Positions 47,901-57,311 are shown, counted from the stretch's first letter. The stretch is 64,000 nucleotides of DNA from Psychrobacter sp. 28M-43 (GCF_014770435.1 NZ_CP061739.1:310001-374000); one strand, 5' to 3'. The notes: a model not told the origin generated them from the sequence alone. Made by a program: numbers and translations.

Positions 47901-49113
47901 CGTGACAACGTGGACAAATATAGCCTGTTGACTCTTCTAATGAAGGACGTAGACGCTGACGGCTCATTTCCATTAGACCAAACTTAGAGATATCACCAAA
48001 TTGAACGCGCGCACGGTCATATTTGGTCGCGTCGATTAGACGTTTCTCTACTTCTTTTTGGTGCTTATTGTCATTCATGTCAATGAAGTCAATAACAATC
48101 AAACCACCCATATCACGCAAACGAAGCTGACGAGCAATCTCATCGGCTGCTTCTAAGTTAGTATGGTAAGCGGTCTCAGCAACATCTGAACCCTTGGTTG
48201 ACTTAGCTGAGTTAATGTCGATAGAGACTAGTGCTTCTGTTTGGTCAATAACGATTGAGCCACCTGATGGCAGACGAACTTCACGCTGATAAGCGGTTTC
48301 AATTTGTTTTTCAATATTAAAGCGCGAAAACATCGGCTCATAGTCAGTATATTTGCGTAGCTTTTCGGCTTGTTTTGGCATTACTGCATCGATAAACCCA
48401 GCCGCTTCAATGTAAGCGTTTTCGTTATCAATCCAAATCTCAGCGATATCATCACGCAGATAATCACGAACAGCACGAGTGACAACGCCCGCTTCTTGGT
48501 GAACCAAGCGCGGTGATGGGTATTTTTGGTTTTGTTCTTGAATGGCTTGCCAAATATTGAGCAAGTGGTTTAAATCGTGCTGCAAGTCTTCTTGCGTTTT
48601 ACCAATACCCGCAGTACGAATGATGACACTCATGCCTTTTGGTAAATCAAGGTTGCTCAGCATGCGCTTCATGTCTTCGCGCAGTTTGCCCGAGATTTGA
48701 CGTGAGATACCACCGCCGCGAGGGTTGTTTGGCATCAATACCAGATAACGACCGGCTAATGACACATACGTCGATAGGGCAGCGCCTTTATTACCGCGCT
48801 CTTCTTTTTCGACTTGGACGATTAGCTCGTCGCCTTCTTTGATCAGCTTTTTGATGTTTTCGTCACGCGGGTTGCCGCTTAGGTATTCAGCAGAGATTTC
48901 ACGAATTGGCAAAAAGCCTTGACGCTGAGAACCGTATTCGACAAATACTGCTTCGAGCGATGGCTCGACACGGGTCACATGACCTTTATAGATGTTAGAT
49001 TTTTTTTGCTCGCGAGTACGGTTTTCTAGGTCGAAATCGTACAGGTGGTTGCCTTTACATAAGGCGACACGAATCTCTTCGTTTTGAGTGGCGTTGATCA
49101 AAATGCGTTTCAT
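44941..49113 (-). CDS. rne: Ribonuclease E
   Basis: Essential endoribonuclease and scaffold of the RNA degradosome. The catalytic half has MKRILINATQNEEIRVAL, an S1 domain, GGSIVIDQTEALVSIDINSAKST and IVIDFIDMND with the metal-binding Asp residues, and the zinc-link CPRCHGNG near residue 405. From about residue 500 to the end lies a very long tail rich in Gln, Asn, Ser, Asp and Glu, with an Arg/Lys-rich patch (RRRRKPRKSRSSKPRQRKE) likely to bind RNA. The total of 1390 residues is about 330 more than E. coli RNase E. The coding frame is intact. It is divergent from rluC, the same order as in E. coli. Confidence 0.96.
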   Translation of the reverse strand: MKRILINATQNEEIRVALCKGNHLYDFDLENRTREQKKSNIYKGHVTRVEPSLEAVFVEYGSQRQGFLPIREISAEYLSGNPRDENIKKLIKEGDELIVQVEKEERGNKGAALSTYVSLAGRYLVLMPNNPRGGGISRQISGKLREDMKRMLSNLDLPKGMSVIIRTAGIGKTQEDLQHDLNHLLNIWQAIQEQNQKYPSPRLVHQEAGVVTRAVRDYLRDDIAEIWIDNENAYIEAAGFIDAVMPKQAEKLRKYTDYEPMFSRFNIEKQIETAYQREVRLPSGGSIVIDQTEALVSIDINSAKSTKGSDVAETAYHTNLEAADEIARQLRLRDMGGLIVIDFIDMNDNKHQKEVEKRLIDATKYDRARVQFGDISKFGLMEMSRQRLRPSLEESTGYICPRCHGNGMIRDLRSLSLSIMRQIEQIALKERQGEVQAEVPTDIAAFLLNEKRDSLVYLEQDSGTRITILPHAHLESPNFKLHFNRDGFAPSSYERITDTQQQEHSDLGYNVDWQTAEKERPEQQPTRQPRKTADDKQNRSNTQQNAATQAQNDTVNHSNDRRNHKNTNDVSPAHAPQANKTASVAAPVAPQTQSVEATAQPKAVAWLSNLFAQAPQATTTPSVSSRDAAEAIEALVNTGAQSLGSFGQVDSNALNSAAATGEQPTQQSNSQKNDSQQSDNNANRQHTRRNDSDTDDSSNEDRRRRKPRKSRSSKPRQRKETTDETAGNVNSSSESTGSNSADDKSSDTQDQRQQDKRQNDNRRTNDRNRNNRQDSNQQSSNRNASERSDADNENSSKADEQTRTKRKSHSQRGSRGKLERGETLTADSVKHSKQQNARNNDAANSKNQSNTRRNQDPNEVMLQVNEAPTELKAPEVVHLSLDDSKATQAKNQPSEQRSATNNVAKDERSNETAAQKPTDKHSSNEQNTGKQNTNAPNTDKKSDNAESTVEASANQVNSDKRANTEQAKVQNDAPKHEQAAEEKKAPVVVEAQSTSTSNTESKAEAPTSVTADVEAAKETQTPKQQETKTAENVSKGYEAQNTQADSNSASTSNVSNSALELTHEALFGARYVTAEKFGQASNDPRVVLAQQAAQADKPAATNVPAIRGTVGEFIRATLPEAQTRLVEEGIINCFIATIALHNEQSQSTDNSSDAASQSFDFSNYGYQPLAADYLARFEAMTKAVRQFAAAQGKTAVEPRAITKRASNDPRGQHPDYQEPTVLSVPAEQAIVEQTETDSEVDAHDVEATALANQAQTDDISADSEHLLEVERAQSEAKDAEVEISTEQTVNEVEGAAENIAAETEQTTESAVEEATKEASKEDSQAAKSKTTIASYKNMIENVAEQLLPQTGMFNLTTPKVPKARSRKPKTDHKKPTQAEKLASDDTDSDS

Positions 49114-50286
49114 ATTTGTATCCTATGAGTACGCATGACAACGATAAGACAGTCTTTAGGACATAGTGGCAAGTGTGGCTAATATTGTGATTAGCGTGTG
49201 TAGATGTTCATTAACGGTAGAACGTAAATCGTGGGTTTATAAAGCACATGGGCTTTTTCAATGGCTTCTTTTTTACCTGAAGTAATGAGCGGCGCTCAGA
49301 TTAATATCAGTAATATAGGGTGTAAGGCTATGGTACTTATATTTTATCATCAGTAAACTTGGTACATATATGATTGGGTCAGCGAGTCAAAGCGCTCTTA
49401 TTCTCAGTACGTTCTATTGGTAGTGATTTCAGCGCACGTTGTAAGCGTGGGCGAGGGTCAGTTACATCTCTAAAAAATACTGATATTAAAAAGGCGTGGT
49501 GCTGTTGCCATTCATCCATCAAAGTCTAACAATAATATCGCGGTCATGATTGCTACTATATAGTGGCGTCATTCAGCGGTTGTTTGTTCAGGCGAAGCAA
49601 TTGGTTACTCTTTGTTTATCGTTCTTTGTCTAACGTCAATAATATCTTGGGTGTCTCAAGGTTAGGTGTCGCAGCTTTTGTTATCAGCGGGGCGTACTTG
49701 GCAAACAGAGTAATGGACCAGCTTGTCAGCGTGGTATCGTATTTACATTGTTATCGTCATCTGTTTGACCACCAATACTTAGGCAGCTATCGATATACTT
49801 TTCGATCCTAACGCTAAACTACCCATACTTGCTCAACTATGCTGGCATAAAGAACCATCAGATAAATAGTCATTAGATAATGATTGGTTATCGAGTACGG
49901 TCGTTGTCATGCAATTAGTGAGTCAGTGTTGTGTTGTAATCGGTTAATAAGCTGATTTATTATCAGTGTTATTAACGCGATGGTATTTAGTGTCACTATT
50001 TATTTTATGGTACCGAATAACATTCAGTACAGTATTTTTAATTTGTAGGGCTATATTTGGTAAGTAATACCTCTAAATAAATAACGCGCCCTAAAATCAG
50101 ATGAAACGTGTCAGGTCAGCAGGATAAATAGTGTCAACCTCTTTACTGGCAAGTAGTAGAAAACTAACAGGCAATAAAACGGTGGTCAACTATTTGTAAC
50201 AACAATGATTATTGCTGTCGCCTCTGCTTAATTGTCGCTCAACATGCTAAACTATAGCAAATCTTTGTGTAAATACCTAACTAAAA
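49114..50286. other. Long rne-rluC divergent intergenic region
   Basis: 1173 bases with no convincing gene. rne of E. coli has a long structured 5' leader used for autoregulation and is also divergent from rluC, so part of this region is probably the rne leader. I could not fold it or identify promoters with confidence. One 82-codon open frame at 49563-49811 looks like noise. Confidence 0.5.
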
Positions 50287-51312
50287 ATGACAAACTCAAA
50301 AATGACTGACGACGCTACTACCCATGAAGCCCCTGCTATTTTTAATAGCAAAACACGCCCACAAAGCGCTGACGATGAGATTAGCAACTTCGGTAAGGTG
50401 AACTACCTCGAAGTAACGCGCCATCAACACGATCAGCGTTTGGATAATTTTTTGTTAAACCGTTTAAAAGGTTTGCCAAAATCGCATATCTACAAAATGA
50501 TTCGCTCAGATGAGGTACGCGTTAATAATAAGCGCTGCAAAGCACACGATAGAGTGCAGCGCGAAGATGTCGTGCGTATTGCCCCTGTAGAGCTAGCAAC
50601 GCGCGAGAAACCAATTATTAGCACTGAGTTTGCCAAAAGCTTGCTAGCTCGTGTGGTCTATGAAGATGATGGTTTGTTAGTGCTAAATAAGCCCTCTGGT
50701 ATCGCTGTTCATGGCGGTAGCGGCTTGGACTTTGGTGTTATCGAAGCCATGCGTGAAGTGACGGGTAAAAAATACCTAGAGCTAATCCATCGCATTGATA
50801 AGGACACATCAGGGTTACTGATGATTTCCAAAAAACGCTCAACGCTCAAAGTGTTACAGCAGCATTTGGTAGACAAGACCATTCAAAAGCACTATCTATG
50901 TCTAGCCAAGGGACAGCCTGCGCTTAATGAGCAGCGTATCAATGCACCATTGCTACGTTACACGCTTGCCAGTGGTGAGCGCCGAGTGAAAGTAGATAGC
51001 CAAGACCCACAAGCGAAAGAAAGCCAGACTGATATTATTATCCATAATCGCTTTACGATTAATAGTCAGCCAGTAAGCTTGATTGAAGCCAAGCCATTGA
51101 CAGGTCGCACTCATCAAATTCGTGTGCATTTAGCGCATATCGGTCATGCTATCTTGGGTGATGACAAATACAACGTTCATGACAAATCAGGCGTCCATCG
51201 TCTGTGTCTACATGCATGGCGCTTAGACATTCCAGGCTACAAGACCATTACTGCGCCATTGCCAGACGATATGGCAGATTGGTTACCAGAAACAACGAAA
51301 TTGCCTGAATAG
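50287..51312 (+). CDS. rluC: 23S rRNA pseudouridine synthase RluC
   Basis: Makes pseudouridines at 955, 2504 and 2580 of 23S rRNA. An N-terminal S4 RNA-binding domain (RLDNFLLNRLKGLPKSHIYKMIRSDEVRVNNKR) is followed by the catalytic domain with VLNKPSGIAVHGGSG and HRIDKDTSGLL, whose Asp171 is the catalytic residue. GRTHQIRVHLAHIGHAILGDDKY is also typical. The N-terminal 35 residues are an extra polar tail. The gene is divergent from rne, which supports RluC over RluD. Confidence 0.93.
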   Translation: MTNSKMTDDATTHEAPAIFNSKTRPQSADDEISNFGKVNYLEVTRHQHDQRLDNFLLNRLKGLPKSHIYKMIRSDEVRVNNKRCKAHDRVQREDVVRIAPVELATREKPIISTEFAKSLLARVVYEDDGLLVLNKPSGIAVHGGSGLDFGVIEAMREVTGKKYLELIHRIDKDTSGLLMISKKRSTLKVLQQHLVDKTIQKHYLCLAKGQPALNEQRINAPLLRYTLASGERRVKVDSQDPQAKESQTDIIIHNRFTINSQPVSLIEAKPLTGRTHQIRVHLAHIGHAILGDDKYNVHDKSGVHRLCLHAWRLDIPGYKTITAPLPDDMADWLPETTKLPE

Positions 51313-51445
51313 TTTTCCAAAATAAACTCTTAAGCCAAACTATTTTTGTACTTTCCTAAACGTCACGATATCTTATTTTTACGAATAAGCCACCGTGACG
51401 TTTTAGTATCTGCTATTTATTATTGTTATTCATTAAGGTAAACCC

Positions 51446-52153
51446 ATGACCAAACCAGCTACAACTTCAGAGTGTGTTATAAATGCTCAACCATCAGCAG
51501 AACACAATTTGTCTGATAAGACATTAATTATTTTTGATTGGGACGGCACGCTAATGGATTCAATCGGCCTGATTGTTGAGTCTATGCATGTGGCTGGCGA
51601 AGCACACGGGTTTGAGACGACTGATAAAGCCGTAAAAGACATCATTGGTCTGAGTTTAATGAATGGTATTAAGATTTTATATCCGCAGGCAAACGATACG
51701 CAGTTGCTTGCCATTCAGCAAACCTATGCAGAGTACTATATTGCTAACAGTCATAGTACGCCGCTCTTTGAACCGATAGAGCATATGTTGCAAACTTTGC
51801 AACAGCAAAGCAAAACGCTCGCCGTAGCAACGGGCAAAAAAAGAAAAGGGCTAGATCGTGTATTAGATGCCTCCGATAGCCATGATTACTTTGCGATTAC
51901 GCGTTGTGCTGATGAGTCAGGCTCCAAACCTGATCCGCAGATGTTGACCGATATTTTGGATTATACGCAGCAGCAGGTTTCTGATGCTGTGTTTATCGGT
52001 GACAGTATCTATGACATTCAAATGGCAACAGCATTGGGCATGACCAGTATAGCGGTGAACTATGGTACGGCAATGAGTGCAGAGCTTGCGGAGCAAAATC
52101 CAACCTACCAAGTTGATACTCCACAAGCGCTAGTAGACTTGTTATGCGGGTAG
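51446..52153 (+). CDS. HAD-family phosphatase (phosphoglycolate phosphatase-like)
   Basis: Haloacid dehalogenase fold with IIFDWDGTLMDSIG (Asp31 nucleophile, Asp33), LAVATGKKRKGLDRVLD and the acidic motif VFIGDSIYDIQMATALG. 235 residues with a cap domain between motifs. It follows rluC at 133 bp on the same strand, a pairing also seen in related genera. The physiological substrate cannot be read from the sequence. Confidence 0.88.
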   Translation: MTKPATTSECVINAQPSAEHNLSDKTLIIFDWDGTLMDSIGLIVESMHVAGEAHGFETTDKAVKDIIGLSLMNGIKILYPQANDTQLLAIQQTYAEYYIANSHSTPLFEPIEHMLQTLQQQSKTLAVATGKKRKGLDRVLDASDSHDYFAITRCADESGSKPDPQMLTDILDYTQQQVSDAVFIGDSIYDIQMATALGMTSIAVNYGTAMSAELAEQNPTYQVDTPQALVDLLCG

Positions 52154-52222
52154 AGCTAATTTTATAATTCTTATTATTTTAATAGCATACCGACGATGAT
52201 AATGAGTGAATAAACAGGCAAT

Positions 52223-52260
52223 AAAAAAGGGTTTATCGTAATAGCGATAAACCCTTTTTT
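52223..52260. terminator. Bidirectional terminator between the HAD gene and engB
   Basis: AAAAAAGGGTTTATCG (52223-52238) pairs perfectly with CGATAAACCCTTTTTT (52245-52260) around a 6-base loop. Confidence 0.95.
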
Positions 52261-52277
52261 GTTAAAGATGATGATAT

Positions 52278-53048
52278 CTATTTGTTTTCTTGATCAACTC
52301 TCTCTTTTTCACTGCTTTCTTTTTCAATAGCGTCTTCTAATTCAGCGCCTTCTAGCAATGCAAAAGAAGACTCAATGATTTTGTCTGCATCAAGCTGATA
52401 CTCATACCAGTTGCCCATTATTCCAGCCAGCTCATCGAGACCTTCTTTTCTGAGGGCTGAAAATAACTGAATGGTACAGTTTAGGCCCAATTTTTTCAGG
52501 CGTTTACGAGTCTCAAGGAGGGCGTTTTTAGAAGCACCGTACTTTAATTTATCTGCTTTGGTTAGCAGAATATGTACTGGTAGCTCACCATCGTTTGCCC
52601 AGTGCAGCATTTGCTCATCAAAAAACTTAAGCGGATGACGAATGTCTGTCATCAGTACCAGACCTGCAAGGCTTGAGCGTGATACCAAGTATTCTTCTAG
52701 CTCAACCTGCCATTCTTTTTTCATCTCTAGCGGAACAGCTGCGTAGCCGTAACCAGGCAAATCGACCAAACGTCTGTCAGTATCACCGATACTAAAAAAG
52801 TTAATCATCTGCGTGCGTCCAGGTGTCTTAGACGAGCGAGCCAATTGACGCTGATTGGTTAAGGCGTTGATGGCTGATGATTTGCCAGCGTTTGAGCGAC
52901 CTGCAAAAGCGACTTCCAATCCCATGTCAGGCGGACAGAGACGAAAGGTAGGTGCTGACATCATAAATTCAGTTTGCTGAATTTTCTGACGAGATTTGGT
53001 ATTGAACAAGGCATGTTCAGCGGCGACATCGTTAAACGGGGTACTCAT
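52278..53048 (-). CDS. engB: Ribosome biogenesis GTPase EngB (YihA/YsxC)
   Basis: Essential GTPase of large subunit assembly. G1 is GRSNAGKSSAIN, G3 is DLPGYGYA and G4 is TKADKL. 256 residues; the C-terminal 40 are acidic and Glu/Lys-rich and extend beyond the usual length of about 200-210. It is convergent with the HAD gene. Confidence 0.95.
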   Translation of the reverse strand: MSTPFNDVAAEHALFNTKSRQKIQQTEFMMSAPTFRLCPPDMGLEVAFAGRSNAGKSSAINALTNQRQLARSSKTPGRTQMINFFSIGDTDRRLVDLPGYGYAAVPLEMKKEWQVELEEYLVSRSSLAGLVLMTDIRHPLKFFDEQMLHWANDGELPVHILLTKADKLKYGASKNALLETRKRLKKLGLNCTIQLFSALRKEGLDELAGIMGNWYEYQLDADKIIESSFALLEGAELEDAIEKESSEKERVDQENK

Positions 53049-53425
53049 AAATGGCTCATTAATCTTAAAAAATTGGATGCGATTATAAAATTTTAGTCAG
53101 CTGATGATTCAAGTCATCGGCGCGGTCAAGCAATAGGTAAATCAAGTTAAAAGGCTATTATTCATTAATACAGTTATGTGCAAATCATAAAAGTAGCTAT
53201 TTAATATTACTGGCTATTCTATACTATTCCGTGTCTTACTTATTGAAATAACTGCGATTAGCATCATATAAATAGTAGGATAACATTAAAGTTGGCCAGT
53301 CATTAAGACAAGTTCTCAGCTTTAACAAAGCCATATCCAAATTCTCTATGTTTATATGACATATATTGTTACAATGTTTAATGAAGGATGTTTAATAGAA
53401 CGATTGATGAGACACGTGAAATATC
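53049..53425. other. Divergent engB-cytochrome c5 spacer
   Basis: About 390 AT-rich bases with no credible ORF. GAGGAGGTG (53429-53437) is a very strong ribosome site for the cytochrome gene. No clear promoter was identified. Confidence 0.4.
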
Positions 53426-53440
53426 ACGAGGAGGTGCTCT

Positions 53441-53776
53441 ATGTTTTCAATCAGTAAACTTCTTAGCACGAGTTATCGCGCTATAACGGCTAGCAGTGCT
53501 GCACTATTATTAAGTGGCATTATGATTAGCAGCGCAGGGGCAGCAGATATCGCCACTACCTATAATAACTCATGTGCAGCCTGTCACGATAGTGGGGCGT
53601 TAAATGCCATCAAAAAAGGCGATAGTGCCAAATGGCAACAGCTGATTAAACAAAAAAGTATGCCGACGCTTATTAAGTCTGTCAAAGGTGGTATGCCGCA
53701 GATGCCAGCAGGTGGTCTTTGCGACAAATGTAGTGATGACGACTATCGTAAACTTATCGAGTATATGAGCAAATAA
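53441..53776 (+). CDS. Cytochrome c5-type monohaem c protein
   Basis: A periplasmic electron carrier of 111 residues. The signal peptide ends near SSAGAAD and the haem site is CAACH. GGMPQMPAGG supplies the distal methionine, and a second cysteine pair (LCDKCS) fits the disulfide of cytochrome c5. Strong GAGGAGGTG ribosome site. It stands 318 bp before a c4-type cytochrome, with a terminator between. Confidence 0.92.
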   Translation: MFSISKLLSTSYRAITASSAALLLSGIMISSAGAADIATTYNNSCAACHDSGALNAIKKGDSAKWQQLIKQKSMPTLIKSVKGGMPQMPAGGLCDKCSDDDYRKLIEYMSK

Positions 53777-53809
53777 TCGACTTATAAATATAAGTTAAAC
53801 ATATAAAAT

Positions 53810-53843
53810 AAAGCGCTAGGCTAACAACCTATCTGCGCTTTTT
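53810..53843 (+). terminator. Terminator after cytochrome c5
   Basis: AAAGCGC pairs with GCGCTTTTT, with an inner AGG/CCT pairing, ending in Ts. The next 250 bases before the c4 gene hold nothing recognisable. Confidence 0.7.
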
Positions 53844-54094
53844 GTTTTTGCGTCATATTGTATATTGTGTTGCCAGAAAACTGATGGATACTATGATTAA
53901 GTAGGCAAATGATACAAAGTCTTGCTATAATAATCGAAAATAAACCCTGATGTTAGTAAGTACTTTCAGACTGCTTGTGTCCAAGACCTCAAAATATACG
54001 CCATTCTCATGATTAAAGAGGCGGCTATATCAGGTATCTTACCAGTGCAATCACTCTAAATAATGCTTACGCCGAGCTAGTAGGATTTGTATCA

Positions 54095-54763
54095 ATGAAA
54101 AAGTTAATCGCTGCTGCCAGCTTATGCGTTGCAAGTTTCAGCGTACAAGCTGCTATTATTGTTCCTGAATATGACGTCAATGCAGGTCAAAAAGTTGCAG
54201 AAACCGTTTGTGCCGCTTGTCATGGTCTTAATGGCGTCAGCATTGTTCCTGCACAGCCAAACCTTGGCGGCCAAAACGTAAAGTACCTATATAAACAGCT
54301 AGTCAACTTTAAAGCAGGTTATCGCAAAAACGGTATCATGCAGTCACAAGTTGCTAACCTGTCTCAACAAGACCTAGCAAACGTAGCAGGTTACTATGCC
54401 AGTCAAGCGCCTTGGGGCGTCGGGTACGGCAATCCTGCAACCAACCAAGAAGCAACTAAGCTATTCTTGGGCGGCGATAAGTCGCGCGGTGTCATTGGCT
54501 GTGCTGGCTGTCATGGTCCAGATGCTGCAGGTAATACTTGGGCTGCATTTCCAAAGCTAGGCGGACAGCACGCTCAGTATATTGCTACTCAGCTAAAACT
54601 ATTCCGTGCCGCTGGACGTGTTGATGATATCGATAGCGATGATCAAAAACGAGTCAATGATGCAGCCAAAGAAGGCGAGATGGGTATGATGCAAACGGTT
54701 GCATCTAAACTATCAGATCGTGATATTCGTATCTTGTCAGACTACGTAAGTGCTATTCACTAA
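54095..54763 (+). CDS. Dihaem cytochrome c4
   Basis: 222 residues with a signal peptide (MKKLIAAASLCVASFSVQAA) and two tandem cytochrome c domains, each with CxxCH: CAACHGLNG (near residue 45) and CAGCHGPDA (near 148). Both domains keep the PKLGGQ or PNLGGQ pattern. Methionines for the axial ligands are in KNGIMQSQV and GEMGMMQTV. It probably carries electrons to terminal oxidases. Confidence 0.95.
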   Translation: MKKLIAAASLCVASFSVQAAIIVPEYDVNAGQKVAETVCAACHGLNGVSIVPAQPNLGGQNVKYLYKQLVNFKAGYRKNGIMQSQVANLSQQDLANVAGYYASQAPWGVGYGNPATNQEATKLFLGGDKSRGVIGCAGCHGPDAAGNTWAAFPKLGGQHAQYIATQLKLFRAAGRVDDIDSDDQKRVNDAAKEGEMGMMQTVASKLSDRDIRILSDYVSAIH

Positions 54764-54869
54764 TTGAGTCGCACTAATTCAATATCTGATACAAGCTTTG
54801 CTTTGCATAGAAGGCCATAGAGTAGAGCCACTGAGTACTGAATCGCATATTGATTATATCTGAATGACT

Positions 54870-54893
54870 AAACCCCGATTTCGGGGTTTTTTT
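54870..54893 (+). terminator. Terminator after cytochrome c4
   Basis: AAACCCCGA (54870-54878) and TCGGGGTTT (54881-54889) form a tight stem with a T run after it. The remaining 220 bases before the next gene contain nothing I recognise. Confidence 0.9.
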
Positions 54894-55116
54894 ATAACTG
54901 TTTGTCCCTTATATTAAGACAGTATTTAGATGAATTCATTTACAGAAGCCAGTCGTTGCTCTGTATAATTATAAATTATCGTTATTCACTTTATACCAAT
55001 TTTCAAAATACGATTGGCTTTTTCAAACATGTTCAGTCTACCATGCGTGGTAATTGCACGTGTTTTGTTTGCTAACCCAGTTTTGTGAATGGTATTAGAT
55101 CGTTTGGATTGAAATT

Positions 55117-56250
55117 ATGATGATCCGTTATGCTTCTTATTTTATCGCGGCGCTACTACCGTTATTGCTATTTCGTTGGTTTGCACCTGCGTCAATTGGT
55201 GAGATTGACTTTTGGCTGTTGTGGCTATTAGCCATGGTATTGGTTGCGCTGCCAGTTGTTTACGCTGAGATAGCGTTGGCCTATCGCAGTGTCGAAGGAC
55301 CTCTAGCGGGTATGCAGAAGCTCACTCGTGAAGCAGATGTCAGTCCGATCTGGCGCAGCTTTGGTTGGTTAGCAGCATTAGTCTCTATTGTGATTGCAGC
55401 GTTGGTTATATCTGGCGCAAGTACGGGTATATTGTCTGCATTAACTGAGCTAAATAGCGTACCCGATGTGCCTAGCTTCGCAGTGGCTGCAGGACTGATG
55501 GTCATCGCGGTACTCTTAAGCTTACTGGGTGTTACGCCTCTACCTATTGGTTTGGGTTTGATGGTAATAGGGTTGCTGCTAGGGTTCGCAAATGGTGTAC
55601 CAAGTGCTGGTTTTGCTATGACTGATGTCAGTTTGACGGAATGGGCACGTGCAGTCGCGTTAGCTTTAGTCAGTGTCGGTGCGGGTACAGGACTATACTG
55701 GTTCGGTCAGAACTTGGTGAGCAGACAAACAGTTACAGCGGTAGAAGCCAACAATCAGCAAACAAAAAACAGAGCGGCTACTCGTGAGTACCGTGCCACC
55801 AAGTTAGTGTTACCGATTTGGGTATTGCAACTACTGATAGGAGTAGTGGCTTTATTTACTAGTGGTATGTCGCTACCGCCGATTGGACAACTGTTATATT
55901 GGGGCGGGGTGTTATTTGTAGCCAGTTACTTGCTACATTACAGCACGCAGCAGTTAACGCATAAGTTTGGATTATTGGTTAGTTTGATAATCACTTTTGC
56001 TGTAGCGTTATTACTAGTGGTTGCGATTCCGACAGCATGGTTAGTTGGCATCTTGGTCATTATTAGTAGCATTGCTGTACTATTATTATCAGTATTTGCG
56101 GGTTGGCAGATGAAGATTAGCCATCTACGCAAGTCGTTAAATTTTAGCAATGAAGCAGTTTATAACTTGTGGCGAGTGGCGATACGTTTAGTCGTACCAT
56201 TAGCATTACTGCTAGCATTGATAGGTTGGGTGATGCAGTGGTTGAGCTAA
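55117..56250 (+). CDS. Multispan membrane protein, divergent SNF (sodium symporter)-like
   Basis: 377 residues with about 10 hydrophobic segments. The stretch LPVVYAEIALAYRSVEGPLAGMQKLTR and then WRSFGWLAALVSIVIAALVISGASTG resembles the second and third membrane segments of sodium:neurotransmitter symporters. The first helix motif that binds sodium and substrate in that family is not seen, and the protein is about 70 residues shorter than usual. It may be a degenerate or repurposed transporter. The last codons overlap the possible upstream starts of rnfH. Confidence 0.6.
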   Translation: MMIRYASYFIAALLPLLLFRWFAPASIGEIDFWLLWLLAMVLVALPVVYAEIALAYRSVEGPLAGMQKLTREADVSPIWRSFGWLAALVSIVIAALVISGASTGILSALTELNSVPDVPSFAVAAGLMVIAVLLSLLGVTPLPIGLGLMVIGLLLGFANGVPSAGFAMTDVSLTEWARAVALALVSVGAGTGLYWFGQNLVSRQTVTAVEANNQQTKNRAATREYRATKLVLPIWVLQLLIGVVALFTSGMSLPPIGQLLYWGGVLFVASYLLHYSTQQLTHKFGLLVSLIITFAVALLLVVAIPTAWLVGILVIISSIAVLLLSVFAGWQMKISHLRKSLNFSNEAVYNLWRVAIRLVVPLALLLALIGWVMQWLS

Positions 56251-56297
56251 CAGTCGAAGGTCGTGACAACAGCGTGCCACAGTCTACGCAAGCCAAT

Positions 56298-56609
56298 CTA
56301 ATGACAATATATCTGGCGTATGCTGAAGATGAGCAGCGCCAGCATTATCTAGCTTTGCGGGTCAAACAAGGTACTAGTTTGCATGAAGCATTGGCGCAAG
56401 CAGGGTGGCTTGAGAAATTTCCAGAACTGGCAGAATGGTGTGAGCAAGTAATAGATATCATCACGCCAACTGCGAAACGTTGGCATGTAGGGATTTATGC
56501 GCAGAAACAGCCACTAAGCTATTTGCTACAGCCTTTTGATCGTATCGAGGTATATCGCAGTTTAAGCGCTGATCCTATGTCTCAGCGCAAAAATAAATCT
56601 CGTAACTAA
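56298..56609 (+). CDS. rnfH: RnfH family ubiquitin-like protein
   Basis: RnfH is a small beta-grasp protein commonly next to bamE and fur or in rnf operons. Key features are MTIYLAYAEDEQRQHYLALRV, GTSLHEALAQAGWLEKFPEL, VGIYAQKQPLSYLLQPFDRIEVYRSL and the end DPMSQRKNKS, all as in the family. The start is uncertain: ATG 56298 begins at the family start but has no Shine-Dalgarno, while GTG 56238 would overlap the upstream gene and add 20 residues. The neighbour bamE is convergent, matching the conserved gene group. Confidence 0.85.
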   Translation, partial: LMTIYLAYAEDEQRQHYLALRVKQGTSLHEALAQAGWLEKFPELAEWCEQVIDIITPTAKRWHVGIYAQKQPLSYLLQPFDRIEVYRSLSADPMSQRKNKSRN

Positions 56610-56643
56610 ACCGTTTACTATCTAAGCTAATAGGTTTCGCTAA

Positions 56644-57048
56644 CTATGATGCTGGTAGACTCTCAATACCTTCGATGCGCGTGACCAAACCATTATCATC
56701 AAAATAAATAACTAAATGCTGGCTAGCGTTTTTGACATCTGCGATGCCCTTACGGCTACCTTCAGTGCCTGCTTTGTAGTCATAGATATAATCCCAGCGT
56801 TTAGGCTCAAGAGTATCTCGAATCGCAGGGCTACCAAGAGTATAAAGAACTTGGTTTTGATTCATACCCACTTTTAGCTTTTGAGCTTGGGTTTGCGTAA
56901 TCGCTGTGCCTTGCGGCAAATCAATCTTATAAACACTCAATAATGAGCAGCCAGACATAGCAACAGTAGCGCTAAGCATACTGGTGATAACGATCTTACG
57001 TAATGCGCTTGTGTGGCTTAACGGACGGAAATTTAATGTCTTTATCAT
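56644..57048 (-). CDS. bamE: Outer membrane assembly lipoprotein BamE (SmpA)
   Basis: BamE is a small lipoprotein of the BAM beta-barrel assembly complex. A lipobox AMSGC follows a hydrophobic segment. The mature part has IDLPQGTAITQTQAQKLKVGMNQNQVLYTLGSPAIRDTLEPKRWDYIYDY, the family hallmark. ATG 57048 is used; ATG 57063 is an alternative, and upstream in-frame residues do not look like a signal peptide. It is divergent from fur. Confidence 0.93.
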   Translation of the reverse strand: MIKTLNFRPLSHTSALRKIVITSMLSATVAMSGCSLLSVYKIDLPQGTAITQTQAQKLKVGMNQNQVLYTLGSPAIRDTLEPKRWDYIYDYKAGTEGSRKGIADVKNASQHLVIYFDDNGLVTRIEGIESLPAS

Positions 57049-57311
57049 GGTAAGATGACTCATAAGAAATGAATTAGGTGTGGCCAGCGTTAGGTCGTAC
57101 CAGTCTGACCGACAATCTTGGACAAATGATACGTCATTTACTTGCAATTGCCTACCACTTACGACATTATTTACCAAACACAATCTGAATAGTTAGATTA
57201 ATTATATTTTAAATTCATAGGCTTGCATCTCGATATTTAGAAAATAATAAGAGAGATGTCTGCGTAAGTTTCATCATTTTATTATTAATAATTTACTTTA
57301 TATTAAATAAG

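Noticed and set aside
49563..49811. 82-codon open frame in the rne-rluC gap
   Set aside because: Cys/Tyr/Arg-rich without domain-like pattern, no ribosome site, and it lies in a likely leader region.
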